Below, in pieces: positions 32,401 to 43,063 of a DNA stretch of 64,000 nucleotides. This DNA is from Bullera alba (Eukaryota > Basidiomycota > Tremellomycetes > Tremellales > Bulleraceae). Numbering within the stretch: position 1 is the stretch's first letter; each line of letters opens with the position of its first letter. The stretch lies in assembly GCA_001600095.1 (NCBI GenBank), contig BCIX01000001.1, positions 558,001 through 622,000 of the forward strand. The letters run 5' to 3'. Made by a program: the position numbers and the translations under genes. The notes beneath the pieces are model-generated. The model saw nothing but the letters and a program-made list of their open reading frames with translations, did no database searches and had not been told where the DNA came from.

Positions 32401-32611
32401 TTTTTCACGCAAACAGCACAACAACCTACAGTCCTCGACGACCTAACCCCCCATTAAAGTCGACGACGAGGTCTCCTTTCAACCAGACCTCCTCTTATCT
32501 CAACAAACTCCCTCTGTTCACAACATCCACCTTTTGCAACAGTCACTCTTTGAAACTACTTTGCCAGTCGAGCACCAACCACACAAACCACAAAACAAAA
32601 CCATACCAACA
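32401..32611 (+). promoter_or_regulatory. Pyrimidine-rich leader of the GPI protein gene
   Basis: A poly-T run (32399-32406) and long CT/CA-rich stretches (32440-32600, for example ctcctttcaaccagacctcctc) lead into the ATG at 32612 in the context ACAATG. Such CT-rich leaders are typical of strongly expressed fungal genes. Transcription start positions are not determinable by eye. Confidence 0.45.
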
Positions 32612-33518
32612 ATGTTCGCTTCCGCCTTTGTCGCTCTCGCCCTCGCCGCTACGGCCCTCGCTCAGGACCTCAAGATCGAGTCCCCAGCTTCGCTGATCCA
32701 GTGTCAGCCAGCTCTCCTCTCCTGGTCCGGTGGTGAGGGTGAGTAACGATTTCCACTCCGGCATGACGACCCCCACGCTGACCTCTCATTTTAGCCCCTT
32801 ACTTCCTTGCTGCCATCCCAGGTGGTCAGCCATCTGCTGCTGCCATCAAAGACTTCGGATCGCAGACCGGAAACTCCCTCACCTGGAATGTCGACCTCCC
32901 AGTCGGAACCTCGGTCACTCTCCGAATCACCGACTCCAAGGGTAACGCCAACTACAACTCCGAGGTCACCATCCGTGCGTTTGACCTTGCAATGGTTACT
33001 AGTCCTTTGATCATGCTGACACGATCCTTTGCAGAGGCCGGTAGCTCCACTGCCTGTTTGAATGCCAGCGGCTCGTCTGCTGCCTCCGGTGCTGCGTGAG
33101 TAGCTCTGGGACTGTCGTTGTCTGGCGAATCTGACGTATCTCAGCTCTAGCGCCACTGGTGCCGCCGGTGGTGTCGTCGCCTCTGCCACCTCTGGTGCTG
33201 CTTCGGCCGCCTCTGCTGCTTCTTCCGGCGTCGCTTCCGCTGCCTCTGCCGCCTCGTCCGGTGTCGCCTCGGTCGCCTCTGCTGCCCGATCTGCCGCCTC
33301 TTCCGGTGCCTCCGCTGCGTGAGTACCGTTCAATTGTTCAATTGAACATTAGCTGACGGAACCCTAGCGCTTCCGCTGCCAGCTCTGCCCGACCATCCGG
33401 ATCTGCTTCTTCTGCCGGTGCTGCCCCCTCTCCCACCGGTGCGGCCACCAAGCTCTCCTTCGAGGCTACCGGTATCGTCGCTATGATCGTCGGTGCCATC
33501 GGTGTCACCCTCTTCTAA
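32612..33518 (+). CDS. Secreted Ser/Ala-rich GPI-anchored surface protein
   Basis: Five exons encode about 225 residues. The N-terminus is a clear signal peptide (MFASAFVALALAATALAQ, cleavage near Ala-17). A compact beta-rich domain of about 80 residues follows (LKIESPASLIQCQPALLSW, GNSLTWNVDLPVGTSVTLRI). This is the pattern of the Ser/Thr-rich GPI-anchored / KRE9-like domain common in basidiomycete cell-wall proteins. Next is a low-complexity stalk of Ala/Ser/Gly repeats (blocks like ASAASSGVASAAS), likely O-mannosylated. The C-terminus is hydrophobic (IVAMIVGAIGVTLF) as needed for GPI attachment. Family-level assignment only; role in wall structure is inferred. Confidence 0.85.
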
Positions 33519-34570
33519 GCGGAGACAGGGTGAGCACGGGGTCAAGGCGTCGGCCGGACCTGCGTCGCTTTAGATCTACGAGGATTCAAGAAAATGTAGC
33601 TTCTATGGACAATTTAGAAACACTCGATCACTGCATTCCACACCTTTGCCCGACAGCATTCCACTTTGCATGTTCATACGTCTTAACGATTCATCATAAA
33701 CGTTCATAGATCATGTCGCATGTCACTTATGCCTTATGATGTCTCTGTGATCTGCTACTTGTACTTTCTTGCTCGTGACTGTGTTGAGGACTTGAGAATG
33801 GCCGAGTTGGTTTCGCCGTTTCGCGTTTCATGTTTCAGATCGCATTGACCTTCTGCTCTCCTCACCCCTGTGGCGCTTTGGGGATGCGGGTTGACTTCGT
33901 ACCTTTTCCTCGTCCCTGTCAGAGCGTAGAGTGCAGTGTGCCCAGGCTCGACCCGCTCTAGACTCGCATGGGTTGGCCTGGACAATGACCGATGTGGGGT
34001 GCAGCACGGGCTCTGTACCTGCAGCTCACACACGATGAAACATGACAAAGAGAGCGACAATTTACATGGGCGGAATCCAAACTAAAGGCCAATCAAACCG
34101 AGATCAAGGTGATGGTATGTTCACCTGTCCAGATCACGGTTCAAGGCATTCGCCGTCAGTCTGACCGTCGCAATAGGTGCTTGCTCAGTCACTCGCCAAC
34201 ACACCAGGATTCCTTGAAACGCAAGTGGTGAACTCCAGACGCCAGTCGATCACCGACCGGAAAAGTGATCATCAAAGTCGTCAGTGGTGATCAGGTGGTG
34301 AACGCCCCGGCCTGCCAGCGGGTGTACTCGAAGTTCGAAGTCTAGAGCTTGAGAAGTCTAGAGCTCGAGGGGAACTTTCAATCGACTTGAAACGCAGAAC
34401 CTGCTCATCGTCATCGGCATCCTCGAACACGGTATATACTTCGGGCCCCCTGGTGTCGATCTCCCTCTGCCCAGCTCGACGACGAGAAAGTTTCGACGGG
34501 AAGGTGTATCACCATTCATTCAAACTTTCGCGGTCGAAGATCCAGGAAGATACTCTGACACTGCGGAGAC
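33519..34570. other. Intergenic region without a recognised gene
   Basis: A 1,052-base gap with direct repeats such as tggtgaac (two copies, 34227-34304) and agtctagagct (two copies, 34338-34366). An open frame at 34387-34605 overlaps the next gene's start in another frame. No tRNA or other RNA gene is evident. Confidence 0.5.
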
Positions 34571-36311
34571 ATGGCGATGATGCAGTTGAGGAAGAAGTTC
34601 TCTAGGAAGGACATCAAAAAGGCTCAGAACCAACCTGCCGAGGCCGGTCCCTCGCGTAGGTCGAGCGAGAGTGCAAAATCTGTATGTCAAGCCTTTGCAA
34701 TACCTCACCCGAATACCGAGTCGCTTACCCCCTTCTCGCTAGGTCTTGCCCGACTTTAGACCGTCTTCCCCGTTGTTCGACTCGTCTGCAATCCTCGAAC
34801 CTCTTCCTCCACTGCCTTCACACTTGCAAAGCTTCAACTTGGAATCAAAGCCGAGACTGAATGCGACGCGTCAACATCGACGTTCGCGTTCATTCTCGGC
34901 GTTGACATCCTCACGTCTGGCTTCGGTAGCTAGCTCGACCGTCCTCGTCTCGCCCCACACCTCGCAGTACAACACGCCCTTACCCTCTCCAAAGCTTTAC
35001 TCGTCGCTTGGGCTGGGTAACGAGACGCCTCAAGGCCGGAGGCGGAGTCGAGATCTGGAATCCTTCGAAATCGAGGCGAAATGGGCAGACCAGCCATGGC
35101 GATCGCAGCATACCTGGGCAGCGTTGTGTTCACCCACAATAGCACCCAAGACGCCGACAATGGGCTCCCCTCTGTCGACTTTGACGACACCATGTGCTTT
35201 GCCAACTGGGACACCGGGTTGGAGGGGGAAAGGCGTTGGCGGAGGCTTCTTCGCCGGAGCGATTGGCATGGAGGATGAGAAGACCGTGAACCAGCTCCAG
35301 GATGTGGGTCGAGCAAGAAAGAAGACCGAGACAAAGGTCGTCGGTACGAGTGCGCCGAGCGAGGTCGATGCGCACTACACGTCTTCGCCTTCGATGACTC
35401 AACTGCCAACTATATCGAAACCTCACTTCGACCGTTCAGCCCTCTTCTCCGCAGATATGGATAGACCAGAGTCCAGCGCTTCACCCACTACCTCCAGCGA
35501 GGGCAATCATTACTCTGGAGCCGCCACGGCACTACTGAGGCGTCTGAAATCCGAACGAGAAGCTCAACTTGGTCCTTCGCCCAATCTCGGCCTCGGCCTC
35601 GAAGTTAGCGTGTCCCACCTGCGCGAGCCGGAACCCACGTCGGTACTGAATATGTCGCTCAAGCGTTCGACCTCGCACAGGGTGACAGAGAGCATAGACA
35701 CGATAGCCAGTGACGATTCGATCCTACCGCCTCTCCTACCCAACTCGAGTAAAGGTCCATACCACTCCTCTTCCTTCGCTTCTCTCGGCAAGTCAGCGAA
35801 CCAGGACAACGTGGACGGCACCAGCCTGGCATCCTCGCCAGTTCCATGGGGACGAAATGTCCAGAGTGAGCGCACGAGTACTTCGTCCACTACCTCCAAA
35901 ATAGCCGCCCAAGTGCTAGAGGCCAAAGCACCGATCTTACCACCCAGGCGACCATCAGTTGGACAAGCTCACACAACTTTCACCGCATCACCTCCAAGAA
36001 GATCACTTCCGCCCGTGCCACCCTCGCCTCGATCGCCAGAACTGGGACACTTCGAGGATTACTTTTCGATTCAGAGACACGCCACCGACAGCCCAGATAG
36101 GGAGAGGTTGACTACTCCCATAACGCCAACGATGCCCGCTGTACAGCTAATCACCTCGCCAGTGCCCTCGCCGACTCGTAGACCGAGTAGGAAATTCAGC
36201 AATGACGCTCCGTCGCCATGGCTCAGGCAAAGTAGGGAGCCGAGGAAGCAGACGGACAGTCTGACCGATAGCATATCGTCGAAGCGAACTACAAGGGGTG
36301 GTTGGTTGTAG
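34571..36311 (+). CDS. Ser/Pro-rich hypothetical protein
   Basis: Two exons (34571 to about 34680, then about 34743-36311) encode roughly 560 residues starting MAMMQLRKKFSRKDIKKAQN. The intron has donor GTATGT and acceptor CGCTAG and joins SESAKS to VLPDFRPSSP. The protein is largely disordered: Ser, Pro, Thr and Arg dominate, with many SP/TP and RxxS sites (RRSRSFSAL, PTRRPSRKFS). These suit a phosphorylated cytosolic or cortical regulator. No catalytic or structural domain is recognised. The basic C-terminus ends RTTRGGWL. The long frame and the splice make it a real gene; its function is unknown. An upstream ATG in another frame is not used in this model. Confidence 0.7.
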
Positions 36312-36617
36312 CGACTACATTTCAGGCGAACAGGGAAACTTTGGGAATAGGGATCCTTGGGAACAGGGATACAACACAGCCGGCTGTGTTGGAGTACGAT
36401 CGGAAATCATTTCAGGACGAGCAGACGTCCACCTCTACGTCGGATAGCATACGGGCTGTAGCCACATTTCACGAAATTTAACGATGCAAGGGCAGATGGG
36501 TTGTAGCGCAGAGAACACAAGGTTATTGTGAATTGTCCGGCCGCATGTTCTGCATACAATAATGGTCTATCATCTAGCTCGAAGCTTTTTTCACCTACTC
36601 TCCCAACCCGTCCAGAT
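36312..36617. other. Convergent 3' gap
   Basis: A 306-base gap between two stops, with a local duplication (gggaatagggatccttgggaacagggata) at 36341-36369. Nothing else is seen. Confidence 0.5.
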
Positions 36618-37915
36618 CTACGACAAGTATCCCTTCTCGACTGCGATCTCGGCGTTCATGATGGAACTCGTTGCCGCACCCAACCTCACATTGTCGACCA
36701 AGCAGACAAACTTGATGTCTAGAACGGGACACTCCCTCACGCGACCTACACTGACACAAGCGCCATTCTCCAGGTCTCGATCCAGTCTGGGCTGTGGCCT
36801 GTCTGGAGCGTCGTGCACGACAATAGCTTGGGTGGGCGCAGAGGGGACTTTGAGGGTTTGTGCTTCGCATGTGAAGGCTCTCAAGGCCTCGTTGACTTGT
36901 TCAGGCGTAGGCGAAGCATTGGCGAATTTGACGCTGACACAGGCTGTATGGCCGTCAATCACGGGGACTCGGTTACACTGCGCCGAGATGGTGATTGGGT
37001 TCGAGGCGTGCAAGTCGAAAGCCTTGCCGTCGTCTGTGAGTCCACCGAGGATCTTGGACGTCTCCCACTCAATCTTCTCCTCTTCTGAGCCGATGTACGG
37101 GACGACATTGTCCATGATGTCGAGCACTGGTACTCCTGGGTATCCAGCTCCCGAGATGGCCTGCAGCGTCGTCACCATGACTGTTTTCAGAGGACCGAAT
37201 GCCTGTTCCAGGGCGAAAAGGGGAACGACAACACCCGTCGTGGAGCAGTTGGCGTTGGTGACGATGTATCCCTTCTTCGTGGGGGGCGATAGTGTCGTCT
37301 GCTGATGTCGGACAATGGACAGGTGGGAGGGGTTGACGAGGGGCACCATGAGGGGTACGACCGGGTCACGTCGGTAATTCTTGGCATTTGAGAACACAAT
37401 GAGCTCTGCCGCTCTGAAGGCGAACTCTGAAGGTCTCGAGTCAGCTTCCTATGCTCGTCCCACCTCTCCGCGAAACGATCACGGACGGACACTCACCAAT
37501 CTCGCCGGCGACGTCGTGATCCAAGCCTGAGAAGACGATTCCGCAATCCTTGAAACCCCCAGCTTCTGGTTTACACTCCAGAATCTGCATCTTCTTGATG
37601 GTTTCCGGGATCGGCGTGTTCAACTTCCATCTGACAATCTTGCCATACTCATTTCCGGCCGACCTGGACGAAGCACCCAGAGCGTGGATCTTGAAGTATG
37701 GGTGAGCGGAGAGCAGTTGGATGAACCGCTGGCCCACGGTGCCTGAAGTTTGTGATGTGCGCGTCGTCACAGTACAGAAGGTCGTGGTTGAGGTTGAAAG
37801 TAGGGGGTAATGCGCATTCTCGTCAGCCCATGCTTTGCCTCGCTGATAGACACTTTGACTAACCGGTAGCACCGAGGATTCCGACTTTGATCTCTTTGTG
37901 GGACGAGGAAGCCAT
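36618..37915 (-). CDS. HOM2: Aspartate-semialdehyde dehydrogenase
   Basis: Second enzyme of the aspartate pathway to threonine, methionine and isoleucine: reduces aspartyl phosphate to aspartate semialdehyde with NADPH in the cytosol. The start at 37915 gives MASSSHKEIKVGILGATG, the Rossmann start, spliced to TVGQRFIQLLSAHPYFKIHA. The catalytic cysteine lies in NANCSTTG, followed by the dimerisation segment QAISGAGYPGVPVLDIMDNV. The C-terminal ending is RLGAATSSIMNAEIAVEKGY, as usual for fungal Hom2. Two or three introns interrupt the 5' half. Length (about 365 residues) fits the family. The pathway is absent in animals. Confidence 0.95.
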
Positions 37916-38263
37916 TTTGTATTCGCTGGACCGAATTATTTTGTGTTCGCTGAACCGCGTTGATTATTCGTTCTATTTGCTGTTGCCTTGCCTGTTTCTT
38001 CTGGTCTTTCGATACTGTTATCAGAGTCAAGAGTGTCAATGTACTTGACCGACAGTCAACCGACAGTTGGCTTGGGGAAAAAGTCGGGCAGCTTGACTCG
38101 AACTTTCGGATTTGACGGGATCAAATTGCGGAGGTGGTCAAATGAGTGTCTGTGGATCTGGGCTTGATCTGGGCCGGTTCATCATTCTGTCAAGGTCGTG
38201 ATCAGGTCGTGATGACCACTGGGCTGTAGTCACTGTTCGGGAGACAAGGTACAAGGGCAAAAG
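37916..38263. promoter_or_regulatory. Divergent promoter between HOM2 and IES6
   Basis: The 348 bases contain repeated words (aaccgacagt-like near 38050-38065; aggtcgtgat twice at 38194-38214). No GCN4-type TGACTC site is obvious near HOM2. Nothing further can be assigned. Confidence 0.45.
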
Positions 38264-39266
38264 ATGTGAGTGGAGAGGGTACCTTGTTAGAAAATGCGTA
38301 CTGATGTCGGGATGGCAGGCCCAAATTCACAGCTAAAGTAGGACCTCGGAAGTCCAACACGGGCACGCCAGTCCCAGGCGGTGGTGATGACTTGCCAGTG
38401 AGTCTCGGCGGGCTGTATCGGGACTCGATCTAGCCAATTACTGACCATTCGGACTGATTAGACTCTCGCCGACAAATTGAACTATGCCGACCTACCTCGT
38501 CCGTTCAAGCAGCAGAGCTACGTGTCGAAATTGCCTTACCGAACCGCATCGACATCGACCACTGGAGTGAAGAAGAATGTCAAGCAGATCCTCACTCTGG
38601 AGCGAGAACGAGTCAGTGGAGGCGACGGATTCCTGACGGCATCTCAGACTGCCGCCCGCGCAAGGGGAGAGGTCGTCGAGCCTGCGGGGAGTAAGAAGAA
38701 GAAGACCGGTCCGGGCGCAGGAGGCGGTGGGGTGAACAACCTACCGAACAAAAGGGGTTTCAACCTCAAGAATAGGAAGAGCGGGGGGACCAACACCCCT
38801 TTGACGCAAGATGGGGTTTTGGAAAGCGGTCAAACGACGCCTAATACCGGCAATAACGGAGACGAAGATGGCGAGGGAGAGGTTGAGGAGGAAGAAGGTG
38901 TGGATCAAGCGGTCAAAGGGGATCTGGAACTCAACGTCCCGCATAAAGACGTGATCACTTGTGAGTCGAATACATTCGTCTCTGAGATATGTACTCATTC
39001 TGTCCTCTCCTACAGACCACACCCCAGCCGCGCCGCCCAGTCTACTCCCCGCGAAGAAGTACTGCGACATCACCGGTCTCCATGCGAATTACACAGATCC
39101 AAGAACGAAGCTGCGGTACAAAGGTCTGGACGTGTGGCATGTCGTGCGGAGCTTGGTGCGTGTCGTGATGTCTCAACTCTCAGACCATAGCTCATGTTCA
39201 TCTCAGGGACCCGGTAGCGATCAGGCTTACCTGGCACTTCGCGGCGCCCAGACGTCGTTGAAGTGA
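38264..39266 (+). CDS. IES6: INO80 complex subunit IES6 (YL1-C domain)
   Basis: Subunit of the INO80 chromatin remodeller, pairing with Arp5. The C-terminal YL1 domain is diagnostic: PPSLLPAKKYCDITGLHANY, then TDPRTKLRYKGLDVWHVVRS. The middle is a Gly/Asn/Glu-rich linker typical of fungal Ies6. The start is unusual: no ATG precedes the conserved start in frame. Joining AT (38264-38265) over a 53-base intron (38266-38318; GTGAGT, branch CTGAT, GGCAG) to GCCCAAATTC yields MPKFTAKVGPRKSNTG. Further introns follow LP, the acidic stretch (about 38960-39015) and RSL. The end is DQAYLALRGAQTSLK. About 250 residues, slightly long for the family because of the linker. Confidence 0.88.
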
Positions 39267-39574
39267 AGCAGGTATCACGCAAACGTTGTAGAATCAGAAA
39301 CCCCTGTTGTATGCACGACCTCTCCAGGCTCCAGGAGCACGTCTTGTGTTAGCCCGAGCGTGAGCGTTCCAAGTTGTCCGAGGCATGTTCGACTTTGATT
39401 CATACATTCTGTGTCTATCCTGAGCATCCTGACTCTCGTTGCCGACGAAATCAATTTGAGCCAATTCGGCCCAACCTGTCTGGCCGGCTCGCACAGGGCT
39501 CAAGTCCGCCCAGCTCTCGCCCGTAGAGATCTTGACATCAGGCTCTTACACTCTCCGCAACCAACACATTACGC
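39267..39574. other. Convergent 3' gap between IES6 and MPC1
   Basis: A 308-base gap. Short repeated words around gccggc are present; no gene is seen. Confidence 0.5.
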
Positions 39575-40554
39575 CTAGGCCTTGACATCCTTGACTAGCT
39601 CCTTGACCTTTTCCCCTGCCTGTTCTAGCTTGCCTCCAGCAGTGTCGAGTGCCGCAGCTCCAGGATGCTTCTTCTCCCTGCCGCCCATGTACCAGTAGTT
39701 GATGAACCGACCTTCCTGGATGAACTGGGCGGTGGCGTTGGTGAAGTGACAGGCGAACAGAAGGTGATTACGGGGCTGAACTCGCCACGCGAATCGCATG
39801 AAGATCAAGCTAGATTGGGATTAGCACCGTGCCCGTAGGGGGACAATGCGCTTGTGAGCCAGCTCATTGAGGGGCACACAGTGTGCTCTATTCGCAAACC
39901 CATCCTCAAATCCGACTCTTTGACATCTAACACCTGGACCTTGTTGGGAGGAGCACGTGGCCTCACTCACGAGTAGATTCCCAGAGTCGGACTCATGATA
40001 CCAGAAATCGACTCCTCATCCTTGTTTGCGATATCTCCCAGAGCAGCGATTGGCAGACCCCAATTGGCGATCTGAAATGTCCATCAGTTTCCGTTCCAGC
40101 TATCTCTCGCAAAGGAAGACATCCAGTGCGGCCCACTGGTAAGAGCGATACTCACTGGTCCCCAGAAATGCGTACCTGCGATAATTAGCTCACTACAACC
40201 CCGGGTGAGTAACAGAGAGACTTACTGCAGAAGTACTGCCCAGAGGGCGATTTGTACCAGCTTCTGAATGCGCTGAAGAAGAGTCAATACTGGCTCAGAG
40301 GGAGTTTGCTCCAGGATTCGTTATCGGATGTCCGCATCCGTTCCCGCAACCTCATTCTCAGTCTTCTTGAATGGGACATTGAGTCACAGTCCCTCCGACT
40401 TTGCGCTGGCCACATCCAGGCGCTTGACCAGTACTACACGTCTCCAGATGCCAGTGCTGCTTGTAGGGTGTCCTGATCAAATGTACTCACCTCCTACATT
40501 TTCACTATCAGCAAATGCCCATTTTCGCCCCGGAAAGCTGGATACTCACGCCAT
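39575..40554 (-). CDS. MPC1: Mitochondrial pyruvate carrier subunit 1
   Basis: Inner-membrane pyruvate importer; Mpc1 works as a heterodimer with another MPC subunit. The spliced N-terminus reads M-A-(S)[16 protein letters not shown], then THFWGP (the conserved STHFWGPVANW motif), [20 protein letters not shown] and [10 protein letters not shown]. The last exon encodes [20 protein letters not shown] and [16 protein letters not shown], the family signature. A lysine-rich tail ends [13 protein letters not shown], longer than in yeast Mpc1. The first coding exon holds only ATGGC (40550-40554). A 56-base intron, a 3-base exon GAG (40491-40493) and a 218-base intron then lead to the second half of the N-terminus. 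Skipping GAG also keeps the frame. Confidence 0.92.
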
Positions 40555-41139
40555 GATGCTGTTTGTCTTACGGGTCCCGTTTGTCCACCCTTTGTCTGTC
40601 GTAATCACAGGTTGATGCTTGCTCGAATGGCCAGTCGGTCAATATGCTAGCGATATGAGCACACTATAATGTAGTGAACACTGAAAACCCCCAAGTGACT
40701 CGCTCGGAGACCGTGGCGGCGTGGGCCAAATATCAAATCCGTGCCGCTTCGGAAGACGGAATCAAATTGTGGCCCAGCTGAGCCAGAGGCCGTCGGGGAG
40801 CGGTACCACTACCCACAGCTACGATTGAAACACTGTAAGAGCATCCAGGCAAGGGCAGCTGACGTGACGACGGGCCGGTGTACTCGGACATAGTAGCGAA
40901 CGACATATGCATATGATTGGAAGAAGCAATGATCGAGCTTGAGCTTGTCGACCGACCCGAGTGAAGCTAGCTCCGCCTCCCCGCCGTCCAGATCTCCAGC
41001 TGCCAGACTCGCCACTAAACCGGTGCCGAGCGCACCAGCTCAGCCCGTGATCGTACTCTTGTCTATAGCATCGTGCCGAGCCTGTAAGAAAGAACAAAAA
41101 CGCACAGGTGCATCAGTCCACATTCTTTCTTCCTACGTA
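40555..41139. promoter_or_regulatory. MPC1 promoter and AHA1-homologue 3' flank
   Basis: A 585-base gap between two minus-strand genes. A 68-codon minus frame (40809-41015) has no supporting features. I see no other element. Confidence 0.45.
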
Positions 41140-42742
41140 CTAGCGGAACGAGTGCCAGATGATCCCGACCAACACGGCAGATAGGCCCAACACCACGCCA
41201 CCGCCCACGAGCGTGGAACTGGAGACTAGCGGCGCAGATGACGAGGTCTGCTTCTTCCGTCTCGAGGGCTTGGCATTGGTGTTGGCCTTCCGCCGCGAAG
41301 AGTGGGATGAGAATGGAGTGATTATAGAGCGAGTGGAGGAAGAAACGACTAACCCCATCTGCTTGAGACTATCCAGAACAATCAGCAAGGTCTACAACCT
41401 GGTCGTGTGAGCCACTTACCCTTTGATGTAGAAACCGTCGAGGGCTTTCTCGATGTCTGCTTGCGATCCAACCGGCACACCGTCAAGGGAGAAAGTGGCT
41501 GGAGCGACATGAATATTCAGTGAAACGCCTAGACACCTTCGAAAATGACCCACCTTTTGTCGAGTCGGCTCCCTGAACCAGTGTCAATGTCAATGTAGCG
41601 TAATGATCCGAAGGCCAGTTTGGCATCTTGGGCTGCCAAGTTTGTACCAAATTGTTTGGAGCATCCACCGAGACGATTTTACCCGTGACGTTGCCGCCAA
41701 AGAGGGAGTATGGCGAGTCGGCATCCAGCTTGATCTGTCAAGCAGCTCAATCAGCGATGCGGTCCATACAGACAGATGCTTACGCCAGACTAACCTGAGC
41801 TGCAGACCTCGACCACATGGGGATCTTCGACTCTTCCGTCAACAAACCCCACAAATCCGCTGCGCTGATCCGCAACTCGGCATCCGCGACGACTGTCTTG
41901 GTACCGCCGACCAGGGAGCTACCGGCCTTTTTCTCCTCCTTTGCTGGGGTCTCCGCCTTGGTCTCACCAGGCGGTGCTGGCTTGTAGCTGCCACTCGCAG
42001 CGGAGGTCGCGGGCAGAGGAGTAGAAGCGCCAGAGGCAGACGGCGACTCGGCCGACGAAGACGGCTGTCCGTGAGCTTCAATGAGAGCGGGTCGGAAGGC
42101 GTTGAACTTCGAGGTGAGAAGCGGTGGGAAGGCCGTTTTGATATGCTTCAGCAAAGCTTCCGAAGCGGGAGTCGAAGTCGAGGTGACAGCGAAGTTGAAC
42201 TAGAGGGAGGTTTAGCTGGGGCTTCGGACCGCTATGGCCAGCTCTCTGACTGACCACGTAATCCGAAAGTCCATCGATGGCCTCGTGAGACACCTCGGGG
42301 ATCTTGATTGTTCCTCTGACCTCCTCTCCGTCCTCGCCTTTACCCTCCCAAGCGAGCTCCACTTCAAGGTCGTAGATGGTCAGGAGTCTGAAGTACGATC
42401 AGCAAACATTCCAGTGATACTCCAGCTCTACTCTGAGTCTCAAGCGCCAGACATGGAGCCGGAGACGGTCACTCACTTTCCCTTTCTCTGTCCTAGGTCG
42501 CAATCGCCCGTGACGCTGGTAGCCTGTTTGATCTCCGCAGACCCCGAGGCGCTATCGTCCACTTTGACACCAGGGAGGTTGGCCTTGATCCACTCTTTGG
42601 CAAAGGGCGTGCAGTTCTTGTTCTACACCTAAACTTCAGCACATGAAGCCCACAAAGGGGTCTCGGAGATCCGACTCACCCTCCAGTGGTACGTCTGCTG
42701 GTAGGCCGTCAAGGGTTTTCCGTCTCCGCCGACAATCTGCAT
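41140..42742 (-). CDS. AHA1-like Hsp90 co-chaperone with a C-terminal membrane anchor
   Basis: Both Aha1 domains are present. The N-domain starts MQIVGGDGKPLTAYQQTYHW, spliced to RNKNCTPFAKEWIKANLPGV, and continues with LYDLEVELAWEG-like TIYDLEVELAWEG and GTIKIPEVSHEA. The C-terminal AHSA1/START-like domain includes AELRISAADLWGLLTEESKI, SPYSLFGGNVTG and NLVQTWQPKMPNWPSDHYAT. A 160-residue Ser/Pro linker separates them. Instead of stopping after FYIKGLKQMG, the frame continues across a GTAAGT intron into a Ser/basic stretch (SSRRKANTNAKPSRRKKQTS). It ends with a hydrophobic segment, TLVGGGVVLGLSAVLVGIIW, plus HSFR. That is a tail-anchor layout. The N-terminal NxNNWHW motif of Aha1/Hch1 is reduced to QQTYHW. 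It would act on Hsp90 at a membrane; that is inference. Confidence 0.85.
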
Positions 42743-43063
42743 TTTGGGTCTTCCTCCGTGAAGTTTCGAGACGCGAGGTGGTAGTAGATTCGCAAGGAGA
42801 TCTTGGTTGAGTAGATGAAAGGTAGGAGGAGAGTGTGAGGCTGAGTGACCTTGACCTCACAGGTTGTAGATCGCTCAGCGCTCAGTGTTCTAGTAATTTC
42901 CTTCCGTCGGAACTCGGAAGTCTTCGATCCTTGATTGCGCATTTTGGCCAGAGCTTCGGAGGTGTCTGGAGTCTGATACTGTATCATGCCGAGCTTCATG
43001 CTGCTATGCTATGAGTCTCGTTTTGTACTGCCCTTCAGGTCTCATCTACATGTACCTCTAGGT
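42743..43063. promoter_or_regulatory. Gap between the AHA1 homologue and SWI1
   Basis: A 321-base gap that should hold the AHA1-homologue promoter. A 96-codon minus frame (42709-42999) runs through in a different frame from the gene and looks accidental. No heat-shock element array is obvious. Confidence 0.4.

Noticed and set aside
40809..41015. A 68-codon minus-strand frame between MPC1 and the AHA1 homologue
   Set aside because: Short, without splice or promoter support; it lies in the expected MPC1 promoter.
42709..42999. An apparent N-terminal extension of the AHA1 homologue
   Set aside because: The frame differs from that of the conserved N-domain, and the ATG at 42742 followed by a consensus splice gives the family-like start.
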